DNA of 64,000 nt from Halobacteriovoraceae bacterium (GCA_002713145.1 PAVS01000013.1:1-64000); one strand, 5' to 3'. Shown: positions 16,904 through 26,196, counted from the stretch's first letter. Program-made: numbers and translations. The notes: generated by a model not told the origin, from the letters alone.

Positions 16904-18370
16904 ATGAGATTATCGATTTATTTGTTTATTATCACTCTTAATGCTCTTGCTCTAGATCAATCGGACATCGATTTGATTGATCAATTCGATATTGTCCCTT
17001 CAAAGGTAAGAATGCAAGATGGAGAATGGGGGATAAACGAGAAAAGTTTTGATACTGATGATTCTATCTATAGCAGCACCCAATTCAAAGATCTCAATGA
17101 TTGGCAGAATATAGATGCAAAGGAATGGTTTGATCTAGATAATTGGATTAAAAATCGAGAGCTTAAAGATCAAATGCCAGACTGGCGGGTTCATTTACGT
17201 AATAAATTAGCTTCAGAGTTAATGGGGCGGGTTGTCAAATGCTTGGGCAGTTGCGCTTACTATCATAAACTAAAACCTGTGAAAGCAGAGGGGCAAACCA
17301 TTTTGCGTGAGGGAGATGAGTTTGTCACCAAAGAGAACTCTTACGCCTGGATCATGTTAGTCGATGGTACCTTAATTAGGGTTTCTCCGAAAACATCTTT
17401 GAGTTTTACTGAGATCAATATTTCAGACCAAGATATATTCTCACTGATAAGACTTAATCATGGGCATCTTAATATGTTGGCAAGACGCAAAGGGGAGTAT
17501 CAAGCGGTGAATAAAGCGGATACAGACCTCGCTTTTTACCCGCTTCGTTTAAAAAAAGCGAATAGAGAGTACTATGCCATGCAAGAGTATCGAAAATTTA
17601 GTGAAGCTCAGAGACTTATTTATGAAATTGTAGAGCATCCAGGCTATGTGGCCCAAACCAATGCCTTGAATCAGATGATTAATCAGCAGCATGAAAAGAC
17701 TTTTACGAAAACTTCATCACTGTATGTTTATACTCCCAATTTTACTGTCAAACTAAGAGGCTTAAACCTCAGCATGTTTTATGCCCTGAATGGACAGGGA
17801 CATGTGAAAGTTTCTGATACCGTTGAAAATTTTAAAGAAACCGATTCGAGGGAAAAGTCTGCTCGTCTCATGCTGAGAGGATACTCAAGTTTTAAAGAAT
17901 TAACTCCTCAGAGAAATCAATGGTATGAAATTGATAGTAAAGGTCGTGAGGCCATACTGAATCCATCCCTTGAACAAGTGTATGGAAGCTCTGAAGGAAT
18001 GATTAAAAGATTGATCACTCTAAGTTTTGCCAGAGAAATTCTTATTGAAAAACACTCTGTTGATTTGCTGAGAGAGATTTCTGCTGAGAAACTCACCAAA
18101 GAATTTGGCTATCGGAGATGGACACAAGAAGAGCAGATTAAGAGAAGAAAGTTTCTTGATGAATACATTCGTAGGACAGAAACGACGAATCTCTTGGCCA
18201 TAGCCAAGGTGTTTAGAGAATTTAAAATTGAAAGTTTCGATAAGAGCTACTATGCTTATGCCATGAAAAAATATTATCAAGCACTCAGAAATATGCATAC
18301 AGAAAGCAAAAAAGCTGTCAGTGAGATGAATGATAATGAGTATTATCTATGGATTCTCAAAAATGGATGA
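16904..18370 (+). CDS. Secreted FecR-domain protein
   Basis: 488 residues with a signal peptide (MRLSIYLFIITLNALA). A FecR-type beta domain lies at about residues 105-200: MGRVVKCLGSC, then ILREGDEFVTKENSYAWIML, DGTLIRVSPKTSLSF. Outside the membrane-sensor context, FecR domains are a general periplasmic beta-fold. The C-terminal half is helical and Arg/Lys/Glu-rich. No partner sigma factor or TonB receptor is nearby. No Shine-Dalgarno sequence is seen; a GATAGT lies 6 bases before the ATG and could be a -10. It overlaps maf by 8 bases. Confidence 0.75.
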   Translation: MRLSIYLFIITLNALALDQSDIDLIDQFDIVPSKVRMQDGEWGINEKSFDTDDSIYSSTQFKDLNDWQNIDAKEWFDLDNWIKNRELKDQMPDWRVHLRNKLASELMGRVVKCLGSCAYYHKLKPVKAEGQTILREGDEFVTKENSYAWIMLVDGTLIRVSPKTSLSFTEINISDQDIFSLIRLNHGHLNMLARRKGEYQAVNKADTDLAFYPLRLKKANREYYAMQEYRKFSEAQRLIYEIVEHPGYVAQTNALNQMINQQHEKTFTKTSSLYVYTPNFTVKLRGLNLSMFYALNGQGHVKVSDTVENFKETDSREKSARLMLRGYSSFKELTPQRNQWYEIDSKGREAILNPSLEQVYGSSEGMIKRLITLSFAREILIEKHSVDLLREISAEKLTKEFGYRRWTQEEQIKRRKFLDEYIRRTETTNLLAIAKVFREFKIESFDKSYYAYAMKKYYQALRNMHTESKKAVSEMNDNEYYLWILKNG

Positions 18371-18980
18371 TCAGCTCTATCAGCTAGTTTTGGCCAGTAG
18401 CTCTCCTCGCAGAAAAGAACTTCTCGCTTATACTTATCTAGATTTCGATATCATAAAAAGTGATGTTCCTGAGCACACAGATTTAATCAAACCAGAGGAG
18501 ATCGTTGTTGATTTGGCTAGACTTAAGGCCCACGATATTCTTCACCATCATTGTGTTGATTATCCTCATCCTTTGGTGCTTGGGGCTGATACAATTGTCG
18601 TAAGAGATGATGTCGTGTTGGGAAAACCTGTTGATCAGCAAGAAGCCAAGAGTATATTGTTAAGTCTCAGTGGACGCAAGCACCATGTGTACACAGGAGT
18701 CTATCTGGCTTCACGCTTTAAGCAGATGAGTTTTTATGAAAAAACTGAAGTCGAGTTTTCTCACATCTCTCAAGATTTATTAGAAAGGTATCTGGCGACA
18801 GGTGAGTCAATGGATAAGGCGGGCGCATATGGTATTCAGTCTTACTCTTTAGGATTTGTGAAAGGGGTTCAAGGCAGTTATTCCAATGTGGTGGGGTTAC
18901 CCGTTTGCAGGTTGATGCAGGAGTTAGAGAGCTTTGTCGCTCCTAAAGGAATATATGAAAGTTTTAGTTCTCATAAGTAG
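18363..18980 (+). CDS. maf: Maf-family nucleoside triphosphate pyrophosphatase
   Basis: 205 residues from the ATG at 18363 (overlapping the upstream stop by 8 bases). The next upstream in-frame start would add 11 odd residues. Family motifs are present: LASSSPRRKELL at the N-terminus, LGADTIVV, LGKPVDQQEAKSILLSLSGRKHHVYTGVYL, and DKAGAYGIQ. It hydrolyses dTTP/UTP or modified nucleotides to the monophosphate, as a house-cleaning enzyme. The substrate subclass is not fixed. It is the middle gene of a three-gene unit. Confidence 0.92.
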   Translation: MDDQLYQLVLASSSPRRKELLAYTYLDFDIIKSDVPEHTDLIKPEEIVVDLARLKAHDILHHHCVDYPHPLVLGADTIVVRDDVVLGKPVDQQEAKSILLSLSGRKHHVYTGVYLASRFKQMSFYEKTEVEFSHISQDLLERYLATGESMDKAGAYGIQSYSLGFVKGVQGSYSNVVGLPVCRLMQELESFVAPKGIYESFSSHK

Positions 18981-19443
18981 TTTCATCATTCTCGCTCAGA
19001 TGAGTTTTGCTCAAGAGAGCACCGAAAATAATGAGGAGGAGTTTAAAGTCCAATTGGATCCATTGAGCCAAAAAGAAATTTTGAAAAGAGTCGAAGGGTT
19101 AAAAACAAAAGATTTCAATGAATTTGTAGGGGAGTTAAATAAAATAAATATTAAAGTCCAAGAATTTATTCAAAATGAGAAAGAGGCGTGCTCAAAACTT
19201 CATGCCACTCAACTCATTACGAAAAATAAATTAGAAAAAGAACAAAAAAGACCCTTATCGAAAAAAGAAAAGCAGTACTGCAAACTTCTTTTAGTCAATT
19301 TCCAGATAAGACTCAATAAAGTGATTCACGAGATAAGAAAAGATAAACTGGCCCTAGAGCATAAAGCGCAAATGTCTCGTATAGAGCAGGAATACCAAGC
19401 TCGAATTGTAGAATTAGAAAAGTCAGCTAACAAACTCAAATAA
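18955..19443 (+). CDS. Small secreted coiled-coil protein, unknown
   Basis: 162 residues from the ATG at 18955, with AAGGA 4 bases upstream and a 26-base overlap with maf. Signal peptide MKVLVLISSFIILAQMSFA is cut before QESTEN. The mature part is very rich in Lys and Glu with heptad-like helices (RIEQEYQARIVELEKSANKL) and two Cys near residues 81 and 110. I do not recognise it. The stop codon directly abuts the stop of the gene on the other strand. Confidence 0.6.
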   Translation: MKVLVLISSFIILAQMSFAQESTENNEEEFKVQLDPLSQKEILKRVEGLKTKDFNEFVGELNKINIKVQEFIQNEKEACSKLHATQLITKNKLEKEQKRPLSKKEKQYCKLLLVNFQIRLNKVIHEIRKDKLALEHKAQMSRIEQEYQARIVELEKSANKLK

Positions 19444-19626
19444 TTATTTGTTTAAAGGTTTAATGCCTTTAATTTTCATGAGTCTTTTAGGCTTTAAACT
19501 TTTTACGCGTACCATAGATTTTTGTGGTCTTAGACTACGGCTAGGCTTGTTGATTTCACCTAAAATTTTCTGCTTTTCTGTTTTTTGATTGTCTCTTTCA
19601 AAAGAGTTCATGTCTGTCGTTTTCAT
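19444..19626 (-). CDS. Small basic protein, hypothetical
   Basis: 60 residues; AGAGG lies 6 bases before the ATG at 19626. It is very rich in Lys and Arg (KSMVRVKSLKPKRLMKIKGI), which suggests nucleic acid binding or interaction with an acidic partner. Support is limited to the good ribosome site and the exact tail-to-tail fit with the neighbour. It could be a chance reading frame. Confidence 0.45.
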   Translation of the reverse strand: MKTTDMNSFERDNQKTEKQKILGEINKPSRSLRPQKSMVRVKSLKPKRLMKIKGIKPLNK

Positions 19627-19952
19627 AATAAACCTCTGTGTTTTGATTTTTTTGTTTAGGATAAAATCAGAATAAACACAGAAAGCGACAGATTAAGTAT
19701 TTCTTGTTTAGTTCTGTATCCTAAAACCTTGTAAAATAACCAATAAACAACTCCTCGTGTTTGTTGTTATTAATAAGTACTCGGATACTGGAGCGCACAA
19801 CTTAAGCTCCACTTAAATTTTAGTATAGCACAAAGTCAATTATTTTGCACATAGGTGTAAAATTAGACAGTTAAGTTTGCCTAAAGGTGTAAAAAATACC
19901 AAAATAGACTAAAATAGCTACGCAATTTCAGACGTTTACCAAAGGACTAAGG
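19627..19952. other. 326-base intergenic region with repeats and divergent regulatory space
   Basis: No convincing gene. It holds an inverted repeat TTTAGGATA (19655-19663) / TATCCTAAA (19717-19725). A hairpin lies at 19742-19772, with AATAAACAAC pairing with GTTGTTATT around one bulged A. There is also a direct repeat AGGTGTAA at 19853-19860 and 19885-19892, 32 bases apart. It must carry the promoters of the small basic gene (minus) and of the TRAP operon (plus). No clear -35/-10 pair stands out. The TRAP side ends in the ribosome site AAGGACTAAGG. Confidence 0.5.
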
Positions 19953-20909
19953 ATGCGACCTTATATTTTGCCCTTTCTTTTTGTCATTATTTGTTCATGT
20001 TCGATGGTGAAAAAGACCGCATTAAATACAACGGGAGAGTTGATTTATGAGGGGAGTGATGAAGTCCTGACTGAAGGTATCTATCAAAACTTTATGCAAG
20101 CAACTCCAGCTAATTTAAAAATGGTAGAAGGTCTTTGGTTTAACAATCAAGAAAATGAAAAACTCCTTACTCTTTTGATAAAAGGTTACGGAGCCTACGC
20201 TTTTGCTGGCATGGAAACAGAAGCACTTGAAGATATTTTATTAGAAAAAGAAAATTCAGAAAAAGTTCAAAGGACCATACTCTACTACCAAAAAGCGATT
20301 CAATATGGCCTGAAATTTTTAGAGCTCAAAGGGATATCTAAGGATATGTTTTGGGATAAAAGCTTTCCTGAGAAACTTGCTAAAACCTTTTCCGCTAAAC
20401 TCTCTGATGATGATCTCGTCGCCATCTTTTATTTTGCCCAATCACTAGGAAGTTCTGTGAATTTACAAAGAACGAATATCGCTAAGATGGCTTATATGAA
20501 TCACGTAAAAAAAATGTTCGAATGGGTGTGCTCTGAGAAGCCTGATATTGAACACGGAAGTTGCCAATTATTTGATGCCATTTTTCTGGCTTCACTTCCC
20601 AGTATGATGGGAGGAGATGTGGCAAAAGCTGAAACAATACTCAAAAAAATTATAGCGGAAAAACCCTACAACCTACTTGCGCAGCTGGCTTATGTTCAGT
20701 TTTATTCAGTGCCAATGATGGATGAAGAGAGTTTTAACAAAAGTATGAAGGCTTTAAAAAATAATATTTTTGATTGGTACCAATTACAATTAGGAAATCC
20801 TAATGCTGGAAGTGAGAAATATCGTAAGCATCCCGAGTTTAATTTATTCAATGCTATTGCTCGCGAGCGCTTCTTTAAACTTAAGAAATTAAAATCTGAG
20901 CTCATATAA
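19953..20909 (+). CDS. TRAP transporter TatT-component lipoprotein
   Basis: 318 residues with a lipoprotein signal (MRPYILPFLFVIICSC; a lipobox Cys at residue 14 or 16). The mature protein matches the TatT/T-component type: four TPR-like helical hairpins, with KLLTLLIKGYGAYAFAGME, AIQYGLKFLELKG, DDDLVAIFYFAQSLGS and DAIFLASLPSMMGGDVAKAETILKKI. In Treponema the T component is a periplasmic lipoprotein trimer that associates with the TRAP binding protein. The dctP-like gene follows after 10 bases, which supports the call. It probably delivers a hydrophobic or amphipathic ligand to the binding protein. Confidence 0.85.
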   Translation: MRPYILPFLFVIICSCSMVKKTALNTTGELIYEGSDEVLTEGIYQNFMQATPANLKMVEGLWFNNQENEKLLTLLIKGYGAYAFAGMETEALEDILLEKENSEKVQRTILYYQKAIQYGLKFLELKGISKDMFWDKSFPEKLAKTFSAKLSDDDLVAIFYFAQSLGSSVNLQRTNIAKMAYMNHVKKMFEWVCSEKPDIEHGSCQLFDAIFLASLPSMMGGDVAKAETILKKIIAEKPYNLLAQLAYVQFYSVPMMDEESFNKSMKALKNNIFDWYQLQLGNPNAGSEKYRKHPEFNLFNAIARERFFKLKKLKSELI

Positions 20910-20919
20910 GGAAAATACA

Positions 20920-21879
20920 ATGAAAATTATTCTCGTTTTACTCTTACTATCTACCCACGCTTTCCCTGCGAAAATTAAACTCGCGACTCTCGTTCCTAAA
21001 GGAACAAACTGGGCCAAAACCCTCAAAGAGATGGAACAAGAAGTAAAAAAGAAAACAAATGGGGATGTAAAATTTAAAATATATTATGGTGGAGTCCAGG
21101 GGGATGAGCCAGATGTTTTAAGAAAAACTAAGATAGGCCAAGTTCATGGAGGTATTTTTACCGGCAAGACCTTAGGAGATATCTTTGCTGATGTGAGGGC
21201 CATTGAAATTCCCTTTAACTATTACCATGATGAAGAAAAGGCGATGCAAGCTTTGAGTGATAATAAAGAGTATTTTGACAGTCATCTCAAAAAAAATGGC
21301 TATATCAATTTAGGTTTTTACGGAATCGGAAAGGTCTATGTTGTCACCACTAAAAAAGTAAGCTCATTGGAAGAGATGAAAGGAATGAAAATGTGGGCCT
21401 GGGAAGGGGATCCTATTATCGCGGCTATGATGGATTCACTCGGCCTGGTTTCAGTACCCTTAGCACTTCCAGATGTATTGTCTTCACTTTCAACAGGAAT
21501 GATAGATGCAGCTTATGCACCACCGTTAGGAATTCTTGCCTTACAGTGGCAAAGTAAAATAAAATATCTTATTGATTTTCCCACGGCTTATACAATTGGT
21601 GCTTTTCTTATTTCAGAGAAAAAATGGAAAAAGATTAAGCCAGAGCATCAAAAAGTCATTCGTGAGGTGGCAGCAAAGTCTATCGCTGAAGCCAATAAAC
21701 TGGCGAAACTAGATAATGAGAAAGCCATTGCCCAATTAAAAAAACTGGGTGTTGAATTTGTTGAGTTTAATAAAGAGGATCTTGCTCAAGCTGAAAACAT
21801 GAGAAAGAATGTGATCTCTAAAATAGAGTCGAAAGTTCTCACACCAAAAATTATTGAAAGTATAAATAAAACCAGATAA
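20920..21879 (+). CDS. TRAP transporter solute-binding protein (DctP family)
   Basis: 319 residues with signal peptide MKIILVLLLLSTHAFPA and a mature start at KIKLATLVPKGTNWAK. The DctP pattern follows: KTNGDVKFKIYYGGVQGDE, VRAIEIPFNY, a KMWAWEGDPI segment with the conserved ligand-carboxylate region, and LALPDVLSSLSTGMIDAAYAPP. It captures a substrate in the periplasm for the DctQM permease. With a TatT partner the ligand may not be a simple dicarboxylate. AAGGA precedes the ATG. Its last base is the first base of the dctQ start (TAATG). Confidence 0.93.
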   Translation: MKIILVLLLLSTHAFPAKIKLATLVPKGTNWAKTLKEMEQEVKKKTNGDVKFKIYYGGVQGDEPDVLRKTKIGQVHGGIFTGKTLGDIFADVRAIEIPFNYYHDEEKAMQALSDNKEYFDSHLKKNGYINLGFYGIGKVYVVTTKKVSSLEEMKGMKMWAWEGDPIIAAMMDSLGLVSVPLALPDVLSSLSTGMIDAAYAPPLGILALQWQSKIKYLIDFPTAYTIGAFLISEKKWKKIKPEHQKVIREVAAKSIAEANKLAKLDNEKAIAQLKKLGVEFVEFNKEDLAQAENMRKNVISKIESKVLTPKIIESINKTR

Positions 21880-22364
21880 TGAAAACACTCGATCGACTGC
21901 TTCATAATATTTCTCTCTACGGCGTTATTATCGCTGTGTTTGTCATGCTTATTTTGTCAGTCGCAAATATTTTATTAAGACAATTCGAACTGACTTATCT
22001 CTGGATTGATCCTCTCGTACGACATATGGTTTTTCTCGCCACATTTTTGGGAGGATCCCTTGCGGTAGGAGAGAGACAACATATCAAGATAGATATACTC
22101 TCAAGGCTCTTAGAGAATTCTCCTAATATTTTTTTAAAAAAAATCTTGCGAGTCATTATCCTGATTGCAACTCTTCTAGCAGTCTCAATCCTGATCTACT
22201 CATCTTATCAATTAGTCCTACTGGAAATGCAAAGCTCTATGGAGGTCTTTTTAGGAATACCAAGTAGTTATCTTATTGCTCTGATAACCATTGGGATGGG
22301 GTTAATTTTTTTAAGATTGCTGGTGCAATTGGGTCTGATCTTTATTGATAAAGAGGAGTTTTAG
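21879..22364 (+). CDS. TRAP transporter small permease (DctQ family)
   Basis: 161 residues with four hydrophobic helices: about 15-35, 48-65, 88-108 and 127-150. The conserved pattern is RQFELTYLWIDPLVRHMVFLATFLGGSLA and RQHIKIDILSRLL. It is the small membrane subunit that pairs with DctM. Its start overlaps the dctP stop by 1 base and its stop directly precedes the dctM start, so translation is tightly coupled. Confidence 0.92.
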   Translation: MKTLDRLLHNISLYGVIIAVFVMLILSVANILLRQFELTYLWIDPLVRHMVFLATFLGGSLAVGERQHIKIDILSRLLENSPNIFLKKILRVIILIATLLAVSILIYSSYQLVLLEMQSSMEVFLGIPSSYLIALITIGMGLIFLRLLVQLGLIFIDKEEF

Positions 22365-23618
22365 GTGGAGGTTTTAGCTTACCTCTCTATAGGAGTTCTT
22401 GCCCTCATAGGGGTTCCCATCTTTGCAGTTATGACTCTTTTCGCTGCAGCGGCTTTCTTTTTTGCAGATGAAAGCATCATGATTCTTGCCTCTGAAGTGT
22501 ACAAACTTGCAAATGCTCCTACACTCCTCACTATTCCCTTATTTACTTTTGCTGGTTATCTTATGGCCGAGTCTCAGTCTCCCAAAAGATTACTCAATCT
22601 CACCCATGCTGCTCTCGGTTGGCTTCCCGGGGGAGTGGCAATCGTCAGCCTCGTGATCTGTGCTTTTTTTACGGCCTTTACTGGTGCCAGCGGGGTGACG
22701 ATAATAGCACTTGGTGGTTTATTATATCCCATGCTCTTGGCGCAAAATTATGATGAAGATTTTACTCTAGGGCTTATTACCACTTCCGGGTCTCTTGGAC
22801 TTTTATTTCCTCCCAGTTTACCTATTATCCTTTATGGGATTGTGGCCAAGGTAGACATAGATAAACTATTTCTTGCAGGAATTTTACCGGGAATCTTACT
22901 CATTCTCGTTCTTTCCAGTTATTCCATTTATAAAGGAAAAAACGTTCAAACCAGTACCTTTCGCTGGTCTGAGTTGTGGGAAGCAATCAAAGGAGCGAGG
23001 TTTGAAATCCCACTTCCAATTATGGTGATAGGAGGGATATACTCTGGCATTATCACTCCCACGGAAGCTTCTGCACTTTGCGCCTTTTATGTACTCATCA
23101 TGGTGTGCTTTCTCTATAGAGATCTCAACCTCTTTAAAGACGTGCCAAAGGTCACTGCTCAAAGCATGAGTCTAGTGGGTGCAATTTTGCTTATCCTTTG
23201 TTGTGCTTTAGCCCTGACTAATTATTTTGTTGATGAAGAAATACCTTCAAAAATTTTAGAGTTCATGCAAGAGTCGGTGACTTCTAAATATACATTTCTC
23301 CTCCTTCTCAATGTCTTTTTGTTGGCAGTAGGGGCGATGATGGATATCTTCAGCGCTATTATTGTAGTGGTGCCGATTATTCTTCCTATCGCCACGGAGT
23401 TTGGAGTTGATCCTATTCATTTGGCCATTATTTTTCTGACGAATCTAGAAATCGGTTATATTACTCCTCCCGTGGGGATCAACTTGTTTATCAGCAGCTT
23501 TCGTTTTGATAAATCAGTTCTTCACCTGTACAAAGTGGCCATTCCTTATTTCCTACTTTTACTTATAGCGCTTTTAATTATCACTTATATTCCTTGGTTG
23601 AGCTTATTATGGTTTTAA
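22365..23618 (+). CDS. TRAP transporter large permease (DctM family)
   Basis: 417 residues with about 12 membrane segments. DctM motifs: GVPIFAVMTLFA, TLLTIPLFTFAGYLMAES, FTGASGVTIIALGGLLYPML, GLLFPPSLPIILYG, PTEASALCAFY and the late EIGYITPPVGINLF. It is the transport subunit, driven by an ion gradient. The start is a GTG right after the dctQ TAG, with AGAGGAG 6 bases upstream. The next gene overlaps its end by 10 bases. Confidence 0.93.
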   Translation: MEVLAYLSIGVLALIGVPIFAVMTLFAAAAFFFADESIMILASEVYKLANAPTLLTIPLFTFAGYLMAESQSPKRLLNLTHAALGWLPGGVAIVSLVICAFFTAFTGASGVTIIALGGLLYPMLLAQNYDEDFTLGLITTSGSLGLLFPPSLPIILYGIVAKVDIDKLFLAGILPGILLILVLSSYSIYKGKNVQTSTFRWSELWEAIKGARFEIPLPIMVIGGIYSGIITPTEASALCAFYVLIMVCFLYRDLNLFKDVPKVTAQSMSLVGAILLILCCALALTNYFVDEEIPSKILEFMQESVTSKYTFLLLLNVFLLAVGAMMDIFSAIIVVVPIILPIATEFGVDPIHLAIIFLTNLEIGYITPPVGINLFISSFRFDKSVLHLYKVAIPYFLLLLIALLIITYIPWLSLLWF

Positions 23619-25171
23619 TCCGGATCCTCTTTCTCTTTATAACAATGAGCATGGCCAGTGCCTCAATGAGCATCATTGGAGAGAAGTTTATCCAAGATTA
23701 TTATGGGCCGGTGGACCCAAGTTTTAAATACGATGCCTATAAAAATGAGGTTCAATATCTCGATGACTGGCTACTTGAAACTTATGTGACTAGACCAGTA
23801 AGTCATCAACTCAACCAATTAGAAAACTATTTTAGCACCGAGTTTTTTATAGGTGCCTATTGTCCTGACTCAGAGTTTGACAAGGTTGAGACTTATATTC
23901 GCTACCTCTACCGCTTGCAAACGTTGAGTTATCTCTTTCAGTCTCTCAGAGAACATGAATACCTCACAAAAAAATTTCAATTTAATTCAGGCTGCTCAGT
24001 GGAGTGGAGTCAATTTGTAAAACAGTGCTCACCAAAATCATCAGAAATGAAACGGTTTTTAAAAGACTCTGGACTTGCTTTTAGCAATCTTAAAACCCTA
24101 AGAGTACCTTTTGAAGAGAGTTCAAAAGATCATTATATGCGATGGTTACAGAATTTAAAAAGTAATAACCCCTCAAGTTTGACTCAGTATAGACTCCTTA
24201 ATGTCTGCAAGAATAACTGTGTTAAAGCAAAGAAAAAGAATTTATCTGGTCATATCTCTAGAGTCTGTGAGGAAGAAAAAAAACTCTTTCTAAATATCTG
24301 TTCTGAAGAAGACCTCATTTATGGACTCTCTGGTGTCGAGGAGGCATTTGAGCTCATCTCCACTTCCGTAGGGATAAGAGGGATCAACCAAAATGGCTAT
24401 GCTGTTGGATGTCTCAAAAGATTTGTTCAAGAAAATAAGATGAGCGAAGCGTATCCTTCTCGCATGTTAAACAATATTTTTAAAGTCCTTTATGATTATA
24501 ACCTTAATACAAAACCGAACCGAGCTCAAGGAATTCTTTATGAGGTAGGCTCTAATAAAGAATTTACTGATAAGGGGTTAGCACAACTCTTTGTCCCCCC
24601 GAAAAAGAAAGCTGAACTACCTGTGAAAAAAGTCGCTCAGAAATCAGCCGTAGAGGTGTTTAACCCAGAGTTTGAAAAAATTGAATTACCTGAATTTGAA
24701 CCAAAAAAAATTGTCAAAACCAAACCTAAAAAAGTTGTCGCTAAAAAAATCGAAGAGCCAGTGGTGAAAAAAAGCTCTTTTGCTATCTCCTCTGAGTTTA
24801 GGGAGAAATATAACCTCGCTGAAGTTGAAGTGGATTTAGAGCGCTTTAAATATGATTACGTTTTTAGCTTATCCACCATTGAAAAGTTGAAGCCGAAAAT
24901 TGAAATTTTCTCTCAAGTGAGCTCACTCAGGGCGATGAAAAAAAATGATAAATTAGGGACTCAAGCGGCTCCCATTCCTTTGAGGTTTATAAAATTCTTA
25001 ATTGAAGCAGAAGAGCATAAAAGTTTATTTAATATTATTATGGTGCTTGGAGATTCATTTTATATCTTTAATGATATCGATGAAAATATCTCGAAAAAAG
25101 ATGTGATCAAGATCAATAATAATGAAGCGACTAATTTTAAGTGGAAAATGCATATTCTAGAAAAATTATAA
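23609..25171 (+). CDS. Secreted protein of unknown function at the end of the TRAP operon
   Basis: 520 residues from the ATG at 23609, inside the dctM end. A TTG at 23594 is less likely. Signal peptide MVLIRILFLFITMSMASASM. Residues 20-330 form a helical domain with several Cys (YCPDSEF, GCSVEW, KQCSPK, VCKNNCVKAKK, SRVCEEEKK, NICSEED) that may make disulfides. Residues about 335-395 are a Lys/Pro/Glu linker (KIVKTKPKKVVAKKIEE), followed by a C-terminal domain of about 120 residues. No known family is recognised. The overlap with dctM suggests it works with the transporter or its substrate. Confidence 0.65.
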   Translation: MVLIRILFLFITMSMASASMSIIGEKFIQDYYGPVDPSFKYDAYKNEVQYLDDWLLETYVTRPVSHQLNQLENYFSTEFFIGAYCPDSEFDKVETYIRYLYRLQTLSYLFQSLREHEYLTKKFQFNSGCSVEWSQFVKQCSPKSSEMKRFLKDSGLAFSNLKTLRVPFEESSKDHYMRWLQNLKSNNPSSLTQYRLLNVCKNNCVKAKKKNLSGHISRVCEEEKKLFLNICSEEDLIYGLSGVEEAFELISTSVGIRGINQNGYAVGCLKRFVQENKMSEAYPSRMLNNIFKVLYDYNLNTKPNRAQGILYEVGSNKEFTDKGLAQLFVPPKKKAELPVKKVAQKSAVEVFNPEFEKIELPEFEPKKIVKTKPKKVVAKKIEEPVVKKSSFAISSEFREKYNLAEVEVDLERFKYDYVFSLSTIEKLKPKIEIFSQVSSLRAMKKNDKLGTQAAPIPLRFIKFLIEAEEHKSLFNIIMVLGDSFYIFNDIDENISKKDVIKINNNEATNFKWKMHILEKL

Positions 25172-25819
25172 TTAAGAGTGAGAATACCAATTTGCTTTTA
25201 AATATCTAATGCCACTTGCGTGAGCAGCCGCTAATCCTGCTGGAGAATCTTCCAGGATAAGAGCATCACCTACATTGAGTTTAAGTTTTTCCAAGGCCGT
25301 TAAATAGGGAAGTGGGTGGGGTTTATTTTTTGGAGTGTCCTGTCTGGTGAGAATGATATCAAAAGTACTCGTCAATTCCAATTGCTCTAAAAGGGGATAG
25401 GTGATTTCACGCTCACTGGATGTCACAAGAGCGAGCAAAATTTTTTCTTTTTTTAAATCTCTCAGCAGTTGAAGAACATCAGGAGATATCATTTCTTGAG
25501 CTTGGCATTGGGATATAAGTCCTAAAAAACTCCTATTTTTTTGTTCGAGAAATTGGTTGAGATCCATATCACCTAGGAACCCCTTTTGCTTAAAAAAAGA
25601 GTAAACAAAGCTTTCTGTTTCTCCATAAAACTTTTCTTCGAGCTCATCCACTTGCATGCTAAAAGCAGGGATGAGTTGAGATAACAAACTATGGGCCGCT
25701 TGAGCATGAAGCCTTTCCGTATTGATGAGAGTGCCGTCCATATCCCAAAAACAAGCACGAAGCTTTGAATTGAGCTGTTTTAAATCAGTAATTTTAGGGA
25801 CTTGAAGCCATTTCTGCAC
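25172..25819 (-). CDS. HAD-superfamily phosphatase (subfamily IA)
   Basis: 215 residues with motif I DMDGTLINTE (nucleophile Asp), a helical cap, motif II LVTSSERE, motif III Lys in TPKNKPHPLPYL and motif IV ILEDSPAGLAAA. This is the pattern of beta-phosphoglucomutase-like or sugar-phosphate phosphatases; the substrate is unknown. The start is a GTG at 25819 with GGGAG 7 bases upstream. Its stop directly abuts the stop of the secreted protein gene on the other strand. Confidence 0.88.
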   Translation of the reverse strand: MQKWLQVPKITDLKQLNSKLRACFWDMDGTLINTERLHAQAAHSLLSQLIPAFSMQVDELEEKFYGETESFVYSFFKQKGFLGDMDLNQFLEQKNRSFLGLISQCQAQEMISPDVLQLLRDLKKEKILLALVTSSEREITYPLLEQLELTSTFDIILTRQDTPKNKPHPLPYLTALEKLKLNVGDALILEDSPAGLAAAHASGIRYLKANWYSHS

Positions 25820-25884
25820 TATTTTCTCCCTCGAAGTGAGATTCTTTTTTTGATAAAATTGATCTTAGGATAACAGGAATTTTT

Positions 25885-26196
25885 ATGAAAGTAAGCCAAG
25901 GTGACATTCCAGCAAGCTCTAAAAAAGCCCCCAAAAAACTATCCCAAGAGGATATTAAGGCCAAAATTGCAGCTAAGTTTGGTGAAAAGGCTAAACCACA
26001 AAAAGCAGTCCCCAAAGAGAAGGTTGAAATTAACTCGAAAGGGGTGAGTCATTCCAGTGAAGAAAACTTTGGTGATATTCAAGGGAATAACCCCGAGTCA
26101 GAAGTGACTCAAGAAAAACTTAAAGATTTGCTGAAGTCGGGTGGCTTTCATTTTAATGACCGTGAGCGTAAAGTGCTAGGTGAGATCCTAAAGTAA
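25885..26196 (+). CDS. Small charged protein, unknown
   Basis: 103 residues; AGGA 6 bases before the ATG. The N-terminal 75 residues are low-complexity, with many Lys, Ser and Glu and probably disordered. The last 30 residues (EKLKDLLKSGGFHFNDRERK and on) could form helices. I do not recognise it. Size and layout recall small regulatory or anti-sigma-type proteins, but nothing specific supports that. It lies 54 bases before the DUF6178-like gene, so the two may share a message. Confidence 0.55.
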   Translation: MKVSQGDIPASSKKAPKKLSQEDIKAKIAAKFGEKAKPQKAVPKEKVEINSKGVSHSSEENFGDIQGNNPESEVTQEKLKDLLKSGGFHFNDRERKVLGEILK

